From positions 39,752,848 through 39,816,847 of the forward strand of contig CAIIXF020000006.1 of NCBI GenBank assembly GCA_903813345.2: a stretch of DNA of 64,000 nt, given 5' to 3'. The notes beneath the pieces were generated by a model. The model was not told where the DNA came from. It was given only the letters and a program-made list of their open reading frames with translations, and made no database searches. The translations under genes were made by a program, and so were the position numbers. Origin of the DNA: Owenia fusiformis (taxonomy: Eukaryota; Annelida; Polychaeta; Sabellida; Oweniidae). How positions within the stretch are numbered: the first letter of the stretch is position 1; each line of letters begins with the position of its first letter. Shown piece after piece: positions 25,376 to 34,489 of this stretch.

Positions 25376-26641
25376 TCAAGCTGACACTCTCACCATTGAA
25401 ATTGGAATTTTTTTTATCAAGGACGGACTTTGAAGTTCTCGTTTGCACGTTTGCGAAGTTATAATGGCTTTCACTCCCAGTGTCGAAGAATCACTTTGTT
25501 TGGTTACAATAACATTAACTCTACTTACAATGTCCGCTAAATTACGCAGGCCAATCAAAACTTGAGGTATATTTTGGCCTTCAAACAAATCTACAGTTAC
25601 AAAGAGGTAGTTTGGGTCCACCTGAAATAAAATTAAACAAAAATAGGTTTACAGGCCCTACCCCGTCCTAAAATGTAGATCGGGCTGTGGTCTATGGCCT
25701 TGTTAGTTCTCGTGATACTTTAACCGGAAGTGAAAAAATTGGAAGTGACAAAACCATGCATGTTTTGAAAACTTTTTGAACTAAGATAACAGAGTTCTGT
25801 TTTAACCTCCAGTCAGTTCAACTAGTTTCAAATATCTTTTACATGACCAGGATGACAATGTACATGGTCAAAATGACCCTAAACATGATGAAATAACTTT
25901 TTCTAGCCTCTGAAAAATAGCTAGAAGTAGCACCTTAGGAAAGGTCAGTGAAAAGAATCTTTTGATTTTTTTTAGAAAATGTGCTTATTGCGTTTAACAT
26001 CTCGAATTTTTATTCACTGCTTTCGAAATCCTAAATCCGTGCACCCTTGAATCGTGATACCTGTCGATAGTGTATGTTGAACGTACCCCATAGTTTCTCA
26101 TTTGTTCATTGAAGAAGCCAATATTTTCCATATGCATAAAGGGCATGTTCCTGGTGTGGATTGTCTTCACACTCCCAGGCTTTATCAAGTTCATGAGGCT
26201 GGAATAAAAAATGAATGCATTACTATAAGTAATTGAATGATTTGAAGTGCAATACAGGATATATTCTGCTCGAAAAATTATGTATTGAAACGAGACGAAG
26301 TCGAGTGGCAATACAGAATATCGAGACAGACAGACAATTAGAGACCATAGCACAGGTATTACATCGACGAATAAATACCGTCAAAAACAATATTTTTCTG
26401 TACCCCGAACTTCCTTCGGTCGTTCGAAACTTTGAAAGCTTTTGTGCCTAGACCTAAGGTGTTTATTACATAATAAAATACCTGATCTGAGGTCTATATT
26501 ATGATTCGAACATAAAAACTAACAATATCGTCACTTCATTGCCTACTTTTAGTTTAACGTTTAGCACTGAACGAAACACTTAATACAGATCAGGGCAGAA
26601 TCACTTACGTTTGTTTCTGACACGTTGTTTTTGTCCGCCAT
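25376..26641 (-). CDS. Calponin-homology (transgelin/calponin-like) gene, partial or decayed
   Basis: Exon 26087-26198 translates to LMNLIKPGSVKTI...MENIGFFNEQMRNYG and is followed, in matching phase 0, by exon 25376-25621 with VDPNYLFVTVDLFEG and QNIPQVLIGLRNLADI. Together they are the second half of a CH domain of the calponin/transgelin/MP20 type, which binds or bundles actin. Exon 25376-25621 follows a good acceptor and runs to a stop at 25376, with a short tail (TLGVKA...). An internal GTAAGT at 25523-25528 could instead end it at 25529. A possible first exon, MADKNNVSETN, lies at 26609-26641 with a GTAAGT donor, but its phase 0 end does not fit the phase 2 needed by 26198. The exon with the CH N-terminal half (the conserved Trp helix) was not found, so the gene may be broken or have diverged there. 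Confidence 0.6.
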
Positions 26642-26876
26642 TTTATTGTTCAGTAAATATAAGAGTAGCTTCACCTAAAAAGAATTAAAACCATAAATAA
26701 TTTTTGAACTATGATTGGCATTGAACTGTTACATTAAAAACCAACTGACCCACAAATAAAGATATCAATCGGAAACCCGAAACCTTAATGTACTGTAGCT
26801 TCAACACATAATAAACTTCATCTCCTGTACTTCAAAATCCCCCAACACTGTGTATAAGATACTAGAACTTCTATAT

Positions 26877-27870
26877 CACTGGTGATCCGCTCGATTACGC
26901 TGGTTACCGAAACGGTTCGTTTTGGTAACAAAATGTCGGAACGTCGAAGGTACGATTTTTCTTTCTTCCCTATTTCACGTTTTATCAGCATCATATGTTT
27001 TAGAAAATGTACATGTTTGCGAAAAAATAGCTCAGAAGACAACAGAATCGTCGATTTAATATCTCACTTAAGTTACATAAACGGTTTGGGTTAAGTGCAG
27101 ATCTTTCGAAAAATAAACGGTTTGGGTTAAGTGCAGATCTTAACTGTTTTTCGAAAAACCGTTTATGTAACTTAAGTGAGGAATTAAATCGACGATTCTG
27201 TTGTCTTCTGAACTATTTTTCGCAAATATGTCATTTTCTTAGACATATGCTACTGATACACGTTTGTGTTAAAAATGTCATGGGAATTCTGCCTACAACG
27301 TGTGAAATATGGAAAAAAAATCTTACCTTCGGGACAATTCCACAGACAAATGCTCTAATGTAATCCAATGGGAAAATATTGAAATCTTTGGATTTATTAT
27401 GAAAAACCGAGGATTTTCGGTTCATAACCCCGTATATCACGGGTTAGCTCCATATGTCCCCTTTAAAACTGAAAATGTTTTTGCATAGAAAGGCCATTGA
27501 AATAAAAAGATATGACCGCTGTTTCCGCCATCTATCCGAATTTTAAACAATTTTCAATAGATTTCAAACGCAAGAGCACCGTCACAAAAAGTCAAATATT
27601 TGAAGAGAACCGAATCATTTCGTCATACTTTTTGTAAAATTATATACACACAAGATAAACAAAATAAAATATAAAATCTGTACATTTTTACTAGTGATTG
27701 CACTGATAAATCTTGATTTCAATCAACCATCATCCCAATTTTAAATTTAGATTTTTTGTACTTCTACCTTTTCACTAGCGCCCTCTGTGGAGTTATCCCG
27801 TCGATGTTCCGACATTTTATTACCAAAACGAACCGTTTCGGTAACCAGCGTAATCGAGTGGATCACCTGT
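26877..27870. mobile_element. DNA element of about 1 kb with 60+ bp TIRs and an inner palindrome
   Basis: GGTGATCCGCTCGATTACGCTGGTTACCG at the left is mirrored by CGGTAACCAGCGTAATCGAGTGGATCACC at the right. The inverted similarity continues to GTTCCGACATTTT near 27805. A second inverted repeat of about 70 bp (27018-27088 against 27150-27220) lies inside around a short duplicated segment (AACGGTTTGGGTTAAGTGC). No transposase was recognised and the TSD is unclear. Confidence 0.75.
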
Positions 27871-28039
27871 GACCACTCTGATACGTGGATACATGATTAA
27901 TCATTTAGCATATGCAACGATATTCATTCATGAATTATTTTCGACATTTAACATCCTACCTTGATAAGTTTCTTCTAGATAGCTACATGTATATACATTG
28001 AAGGATTCTTCAAAACTAACCTCATTAAATTTGTTTGGA

Positions 28040-28475
28040 GTTTATTCTGGATACAGCTCCATGTCCTCCTAGAGTGTTGAAACGGTACGTTAATGATACT
28101 TGGACAGCTAGTCAAGTGGATGAATTCACAAAACGCCCAATTGCAAATAGATCAAAAGAGCGGAATTGATGTCGGGTTTAGCCGAGAATTCGTACAATAC
28201 GAGCCACCCGATAGACTGGAAGGACTACAAGATCTCAGGGACAGAAAATAAGGGTTTCGCTAGGAAAGTCAAAGAAGCCATTAAAATCAACATTCTCAAA
28301 TCGAGTCTGAACAGGGACCAGGGTTTCAAAATTGACAGATCCCTGATAGACGCAGCAAGGTCAAAGGTCAAATGAGACGAGTTTCCTTTCATTTTGCAGA
28401 AGTTCATGTAATTAGTGCTGATGAAGGGACCAGTTGTGTCTCGAAAGCTCTAAAACAAAAATAGGGTTAGTTTTT
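28040..28475 (+). pseudogene. Penelope-like element remnant
   Basis: Translated pieces read APCPPRVLKRYVNDTWTAS, which resembles the RT region around the catalytic Y-D-D of Penelope-like and related elements. Further on they read HPIDWKDYKISGTENKGFARKVKEA with LNRDQGFKI, which resembles the GIY-YIG-side C-terminus of Penelope-like elements. It is a short, degraded, internally deleted copy. The family assignment rests on remembered motif patterns. Confidence 0.5.
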
Positions 28476-28503
28476 AGGAATCCTTCAATGTAAACAATTT
28501 CAC

Positions 28504-28740
28504 AGTTGCCAACTCCCGATTTAAATCGGGAGATTCCTGTTTTTTTAACCCATCTCCTGCGCAATTTTGCCATCTCCCGATTTTCTAATTTTGTAATTTT
28601 TCATCATCTCCCGATTTTTTCTCCCGATTTCCCCCGATTTCTACAAAAAACTTCGCATGTTTTAGGTAAAAATCCCCCGATTTTGTCTGTGTCCTCCAGT
28701 TTTTTCCTCCTACCTCCCGATTTTTAACTTGAATCCGAGT
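28504..28740. repeat. CTCCCGATTTTT degenerate repeat
   Basis: TCTCCCGATTTT-like units recur about 10 times, starting with the palindrome CCCGATTTAAATCGGG. The left tip GTTGCCAACTCCCG resembles, inverted, the tip at 30040-30062 (GAGGTTGGCAG). The two pyrimidine-rich arrays may therefore be the ends of one element family. Confidence 0.65.
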
Positions 28741-28849
28741 ACTCATCGATCGTCTCCAGTATCTATATAAGTCAATTAACTCCAGCGACATCTAATCATG
28801 AAAAACAAAGTTAATCTAATATAAATGTTCAATCAACAACAAGGAAATT

Positions 28850-28981
28850 AGCGCACGCGCAACAATTTTAATCAGTAAGAGCGAATCCATCCTTTATTAC
28901 GATCCTAGCGCATGCGTATTACGTAGATAATCTCCTGAGTGGAGGCGATAAGAATCTGCGCAAGTATGTCCGTGAAACGGG
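28850..28981 (+). promoter_or_regulatory. Possible promoter with NRF-1-like sites and candidate first exon
   Basis: GCGCACGCGC (about 28852) and GCGCATGCG (about 28908) match the NRF-1 consensus YGCGCAYGCGCR in part and stand out in AT-rich DNA. ATG at 28966 opens MSVKR and runs into a good donor GTAAGA at 28982. No downstream exon on the plus strand could be joined to it, so this is only a candidate. Confidence 0.25.
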
Positions 28982-29159
28982 GTAAGAATAATTTTGTCTA
29001 TTTATGCACGATTGCGTAAGCCTACCAAGATTAAGCATGTATATACATTAAGAGAAATCATGTTAAATAAGTTTGAATGATTTTACCATTGAAGTTTGTC
29101 AAAGATTGAGATTTATCAGTCACATTTACGGTAAGCTTTTTGGTTTTTCCATCCTGGAC

Positions 29160-29385
29160 CAAGGAGGATTGGCTCCCAGGATGCAACATCGATACCGATA
29201 CTCCCTATGTCGTGACTACAAAATTCGAATTCAAACTGCATTTTCGTTTGAAAATAAGACCAAAATTAACGATACAAATGTTGAAGTGAATAAAATAGCG
29301 GCTGTTTGAATTCGAATTTTGCAATCATGACATCAAGAATATCGACAGAGTATCGATGTTGCATTCTGGGAGCCAATCCTCCTTG
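29160..29385. mobile_element. TIR MITE of 226 bp with 9 bp TSD (Mutator/Merlin-like)
   Basis: CAAGGAGGATTGGCTCCCAG at the left is mirrored by CTGGGAGCCAATCCTCCTTG at the right. ATCCTGGAC is duplicated at 29151-29159 and 29386-29394. The arms stay partly complementary for about 90 bp. The TSD length fits Mutator-like or Merlin elements. There is no coding capacity. Confidence 0.85.
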
Positions 29386-29539
29386 ATCCTGGACCTAGCC
29401 ATGTGGAGTAGGCCTATATATTGCAACCCGGTATTGCAAGTGATTTTGGACCATCATATCTTTCACCATTAGTATTTTCTGGCCATAAATAGAGTATTTT
29501 TTATAAGAACATGTGTTTTCTTTGAAGTTTTCTGCTTTC

Positions 29540-30062
29540 TCCTGTTTTTAAAGATAATCTGTTTTCTCATGCTTTTAAAATAAATTGTTTTCTCCTGTTT
29601 TTAAAGAAAATCTCCTGTTTAAACTGAAAATCTCCTGTTTTCTCCTGTTTTTTAGATGGTTACTTGTTTTCTAAAAGAAACCTCCTGTTTTCTCCTGTTT
29701 TTTAAAAGAAGTCTCCTGTTTTCTCCTGTTTTTTAAAGAAAATCTCCTGTTTAGACTGGAAGTCTCTTGTTTTCTCCTGCTTTTTAGATGGTAACTTGTT
29801 TTCTAAAAGAAACCTCCTGTTTTCTCCTGTTTTCAAAGAAAATCTCCTGTTTAGACTGAAAATCTCCTGTTTTTTAGATGGTAACTTGTTTTTTTAAAAG
29901 AAACCTCCTGTTTTCTCCTGTTTTTTAAAAGAAGTCTCCTGTTTTCTCCTGTTTTTTCAGTAAAAGTCTCCTGTTTTTCTCCTGTTTTTTGCAAAATATC
30001 TCCTGGATTCTCCTGTTTTTTTTTAAAAAACTCCTGTTTTTTTTCTCTGAGAGGTTGGCAGG
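29540..30062. repeat. TCTCCTGTTTT degenerate tandem array
   Basis: About 30 units of TCTCCTGTTTT, partly grouped into a longer unit (TTTAAAGAAAATCTCCTGTTTAGACTG) near 29600, 29740 and 29840. It ends at GAGAGGTTGGCAG. The minus-strand frame over it (Lys/Glu/Asn/Arg-rich) is a by-product of the repeat. Confidence 0.8.
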
Positions 30063-31640
30063 TATGCAATTTAATCTAACCAATGAACATTTTCGAAACT
30101 AGATAGCTTTATATAACAAGTATCCACTTACCTGTGAGTTACAAATGTTAACGAGTACAATGGACGGTCAATTTCTTATTGCTTTGCGAACGTGATATGC
30201 ACATGTAAAACGATCCGTGTAGTTTAATTATTTTCCCTAGATGTATATAATGAGTTATAACTTACCTGCTTCTACTAGTACAATTGTTATTCACTGATAT
30301 ACCAGTTTTATTTCTGATTTGAATTGATAACCAGCTATACTGGCTCTTGCGGATAGGATACCCTTATTTATAACATGTTAAACTATTCGGGTGACTAAAT
30401 AAAGGGAGGATGTATATAAGGTAAAAATGCTATTTTATTGCCAAAATCCAACTATGAATACTTCGTCACAGTCGGGGTTACAGTGTAAGCGACTGTGACT
30501 TTACCAATTTAAAAATGTTAAGTGACGGTACAAATCTTCGATGCAGTGCTTTGATTGGTTGCAAACTCTATTCTAATTCTATAACTTGTTCCAATAACAG
30601 GTTTCTATAATGCTGTTCTATTTACATGACGTTAGTATTGATAAGTTAAAATATTCAAAGTCTTATCAAGCAACCGTTACAATGTATAAACTAGAAAAAT
30701 GGACTTGGAAATCAAAGGTTGAAGGGTTTTAAATAAAATATATTCCCCAAAAATCTTGACACCCAGTCAGTCGCAGGGTCGAAGGGTTCTTAATATATTC
30801 CAAAATGAAGAAAGTAAAAATGGTTTTATTTCAAGTTAACAACATCAGGACTATCCTCATTGAAAAAACTAATAGCGCGAATATGCGTCTCCATTATAAC
30901 AAAGTTACCCAGTTTTTCAAAACGCTCCAAGACTTCTAGACAACTTTTTACCGACTAACATTTAAAAACCTGTAAAATTGTAAACTAAAGAACGTGTTCA
31001 TGTAGAACCTAGCATCCATTTTAGTTTATTGAATCATCAAGTGGAAATTATATAGCCAAATTAAATATTTGAGCTGCAATTTTTTTTTCAAGTCTTAAAC
31101 AATGTACAATGTATACATGTATACAGTATGTTAAGACCCTGGACCTCATTTATCTGTTTGTGCTTAATTGTTTGAATGTGCTCGTTGTGCCTAACTGGTG
31201 CTTATTTCAACAATTGGTTCTGTTGAGTTTGGTTTAATGGGTCAGAGTAGATCAGATAAAGAACATTATAGAGGCTTTTTGTTATTTGTTAATTCATTTG
31301 TGTGTCTTTCTGCGTCAGAAATGCGTCTCTTTCAGACTTTTTTTGTTATTTGTTAATTCATGTGTTTGTCTTTCTGAGTTAAATGTACCTCCAGACCAAG
31401 CGAATAAAGGGTGAGTTTCTAGATCGACCAGAGATGTGCCAGTTTTTTTTTTATTTTGGTTATCTTTGAAATTAAATCAAAGCTATGTTTAGATATATAC
31501 TACATGATGTATAGATATGTGTTTGTAAGCACTGCAAATCTGTTTATCATCCTTTCATTTCATGCCTATGTATGAATACATTTCCGAGGAAACAGGGTCA
31601 AACGTTTTCTCTTGCGTTTGTTCTCCTTGTACCATTGCAT
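30063..31640. other. Non-coding stretch, no gene recognised
   Basis: No exon with family resemblance. A segment near 31277-31370 (TTTTTGTTATTTGTTAATTCAT then GTCTTTCTG) is duplicated in tandem once. Confidence 0.4.
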
Positions 31641-32095
31641 GCATGATGTGGGGGTTAGTAAAAACATGGCACAGTACCATGGCACAGTGCCATGGCATAC
31701 CCCATGGCATAGGCTCTAGGACACTATTTTGAGTCAAATTCTTGCAGATTTATATGCCTCATGCAAGTACAAGTTTTGCTCAAAAGCCAAATTTCAGAAT
31801 GGCCGAAATGGCGGCCATTTCGAAATGTCCGCAATTTCAGTGTCACTTTTACTGTACTTAAGACACAAGATAGCCTTTGTCATGATTCCGTGCCATGGCA
31901 CGGTAGTGACGGTACCAAGGTTTTATAAACCTGTGTGGTAGTACAAAACGTGGCATGACACCATGGCACACACTATGGCACCTCCCATGCCATAGGCTCA
32001 AGGATACTCTATTTGGAGTCAAATTTTTAAGATTGATGTAATGATGTACCTCATGTGGCCACCATTTTAGTGTCAGTTTTACTGTTCTCTAGACA
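31640..32095. repeat. Diverged duplication with clustered CCATGGCA motifs
   Basis: CCATGGCA or its variants occur at least six times (31679-31705, 31892-31900, 31960-31995). The blocks ATGGCATAGGCTC...GAGTCAAATT...GTGTCA(C/G)TTTTACTGT at about 31700 and 31985 are parallel, so this is an old duplication of about 290 bp. No coding function seen. Confidence 0.55.
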
Positions 32096-32603
32096 TAACA
32101 TATTAAAGTTCAATATTAATATGTTTTAATACAAAAAAATATATAGGAAATTAAATTGAAAAACGAAATTAAAAAACACATGGCGTCCATATCTTGAAAA
32201 TAGTGGCCATTACACGGTATTTTATGATTTTTTGCTGTATCTGAAAAAGTTGTATAGAGCGATTTCATTCATATTTGATATGTTTATGAAATGTTGTCCT
32301 CATTTCAACCCCTTCCACCTCTGCTTTTTCAATTTTTGTTGCATCAATTTAATATGTTGCGTTTTGAGACAAAGTAAATCCCTTTATAGGAAATAAGTAA
32401 TAATATATATTCAGTTTTAGATAAAGTGGAAAAACAATATTCCCATGTTATTTTCCCATGGGGAAAACTCATGCGATCCATTGCTTTGAGCTTCATTTTG
32501 GTCACCCATAATGGATATCTTTAAAACCCTCGAAGGAATTACCTATTCTAAACAATGGTTAATTAATGTGTGTCAAAACGCCATTTTATTGTGAGACCAA
32601 GTG

Positions 32604-34043
32604 TTACTTGCTATAAAATCTGGTTATTAATTCATCAATTTTTTGGCTTTGTATCTTGCACTTCCTAGAATATTCCTTAACAAAACCACTCTTTTCCTTG
32701 TTTTTCCACAGTTCAGATATGATTAACCATCTGTCCACATTTAGAGCCTCCTCTCCTGTACAGCAGCCAGATCTCAGTGCACGTATCACGACATAGAGAA
32801 CTACTGGCATTATCCAGTAATTCTCAGTCCTGCGTCCAAAAGCTCTTCCTGTTTGTACATCAGCGGCCCCTGGAAAATCAACATCTGACAGTTTCTTCTC
32901 ACTGTCATATATCCACAAGTATTGATCCTCCTCCTTCATCTCATAGAATTCAAATACATGGTGAGCTACAATACAAAGGCAACCTCCCAGTGATCGCTCA
33001 CTAGATGAACATTTTGCCTGGTGATGTAGCACAAGGGTCTTCAGTGCATGTGAGCTGTAAGTGGAGCTATCAGGGACTAGATGACATTCAAGAATGAGGA
33101 GTTTCAATAGCATCAGCAGCTTGTTGTGCTGTTTGTCAAGTTTATGTTTACTGTTATAGACAGACTGAGTCCATTGTGTTTCATCATTCATAAATGTATC
33201 TCCGTCATTATATGGTAGGATTAAATGCCTACCGTCTTCTATACAGAACCCAAGGTCAATGTCTGTTGTATATTTACCACCGCCGAGCCTTATTCTTACA
33301 CATGGTCCATGTATCAATTTATCTAGTTCAACTGTATCGGGAGATAAGTTGGGGTCATATGTTCCATTCCTGCATCTATCTTTCAACTTATCTGGTATTT
33401 TGTAACTCTCTATAATGTCTTTGTATAAAGATGTAGACCCCTCCTGATGAAGTAGTCTCAATCTGTTCAAGCAGTCCCATTCACTACTGGTTAGTCCTAG
33501 TCTCCTCTTCCCTACGTAGTGAATACCTTCCAGTTGGGATAGACAGGTATGGATTGCACTCTGGAGTAAATATTTTATATGGTACGTAAGTTTGTATTTA
33601 CCAACTATTCCTCCCAATGACAGCAATGGTGTTATTTCTTTGATTTGTTTTTTCAGACTTTTATTGTAAATCTTCACGTTTACACGATTGTTCAGATCTG
33701 ATTTAATATATACATCATTCCCTACAGAAATATGTTTAAATACTAGCAGCAGGTCGCATTCATCAGGGTATATGATTTTGCTGCCATTGAAATAACTTCC
33801 ATTTGGTAGAATATCACCAACTGCAAACACAGGATAAAGTTCTCCAAGTTTATCACACAGTCTCCTTACTTTGGATATAATCTCCTCCTGATGTTCTTTG
33901 ATTTCTGAGTCGCTAAGCTTTAGTTTACATTTCTCATATCCAGTAATTGCAAAGTCTGTTAACGTGTCTTCTTCCGATTCAGTAAGCTTTCTTTCAAGGA
34001 TTGCTAAAGAGCTTTTATGTGATTTACTTGACGTTCCTCCCAT
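32604..34043 (-). CDS. cGAS-like receptor (Mab-21 domain nucleotidyltransferase), 479 aa
   Basis: Single open frame. Residues 80-101 (PNGSYFNGSKI, then PDECDLLLVF) match the catalytic G-S and E-x-D segment of cGAS (GS, then PNEFDV). G82-S83 and E95/D97 are in place, and DIDL at 261-264 supplies the third acidic residue. The Mab-21 C-terminal half follows, with SSHALKTLVLHH at about 330-341 aligning with the SSYHVKT helix of cGAS. The zinc thumb of vertebrate cGAS (H-x5-CC) is not seen, as in many invertebrate cGAS-like receptors. Family members make cyclic dinucleotides or related oligonucleotides on sensing nucleic acid and signal through STING; that function here is inferred. The N-terminus MGGTSSK fits the N-myristoylation consensus (Gly2, Ser6, Lys7), which also supports this start. 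The length is normal and no frame break is seen. Confidence 0.9.
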   Translation of the reverse strand: MGGTSSKSHKSSLAILERKLTESEEDTLTDFAITGYEKCKLKLSDSEIKEHQEEIISKVRRLCDKLGELYPVFAVGDILPNGSYFNGSKIIYPDECDLLLVFKHISVGNDVYIKSDLNNRVNVKIYNKSLKKQIKEITPLLSLGGIVGKYKLTYHIKYLLQSAIHTCLSQLEGIHYVGKRRLGLTSSEWDCLNRLRLLHQEGSTSLYKDIIESYKIPDKLKDRCRNGTYDPNLSPDTVELDKLIHGPCVRIRLGGGKYTTDIDLGFCIEDGRHLILPYNDGDTFMNDETQWTQSVYNSKHKLDKQHNKLLMLLKLLILECHLVPDSSTYSSHALKTLVLHHQAKCSSSERSLGGCLCIVAHHVFEFYEMKEEDQYLWIYDSEKKLSDVDFPGAADVQTGRAFGRRTENYWIMPVVLYVVIRALRSGCCTGEEALNVDRWLIISELWKNKEKSGFVKEYSRKCKIQSQKIDELITRFYSK

Positions 34044-34063
34044 TTCAAAGTTCTAATATAATA

Positions 34064-34285
34064 TCTTGGAATGGTTTCCTTCGCGTGCAATATAGTTGTG
34101 AAGCCATTTCTCATACTGTATCCAGCATTCCCAAAGTCTATTATAAATCTGTGTATCTCTAAAGAGTATGTGTTCATGATTTTCCTTAAACTCTTCCAGT
34201 GTAGCATTTGATTGTGAATTGTTTGATATAGCACTATCCTTTTCAACATATAATTTTAGTCCTATACGTAGAATTTAACCAGTGA
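34064..34285 (-). other. Possible exon or short open frame upstream of the cGAS-like gene
   Basis: A minus-strand frame without an internal Met reads KLYVEKDSAISNNSQ, EEFKENHEHILFRDTQIY and WIQYEKWLHNYI, and stops just before the receptor's ATG. The composition is protein-like (charged, three Trp in an amphipathic stretch). The stop at 34064 prevents direct fusion, but TATATTAG before AACTTTGAAATG could be a splice acceptor. It may be the last exon of a neighbour or part of the 5' leader. Confidence 0.3.
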
Positions 34286-34489
34286 CCTTGTGAAATGCCA
34301 GTTAAAACCTACTGTAACACAATGGTTATTGAATTTTCACATAAAAGGTATAAATCAGATGAATAATATTTGCTTTTACTAAAGCTACTAATAAGATGTC
34401 TTTAAAACACGTTTGCTAAGCACATTGATTCCATCATATATAATTCATATCAGGCACAAACGTGTAGACTACCCAATTGAAGTGAAAAA

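Noticed and set aside
29851-30069. Lys/Glu/Asn-rich minus-strand frame
   Set aside because: Generated by the TCTCCTGTTTT simple repeat.
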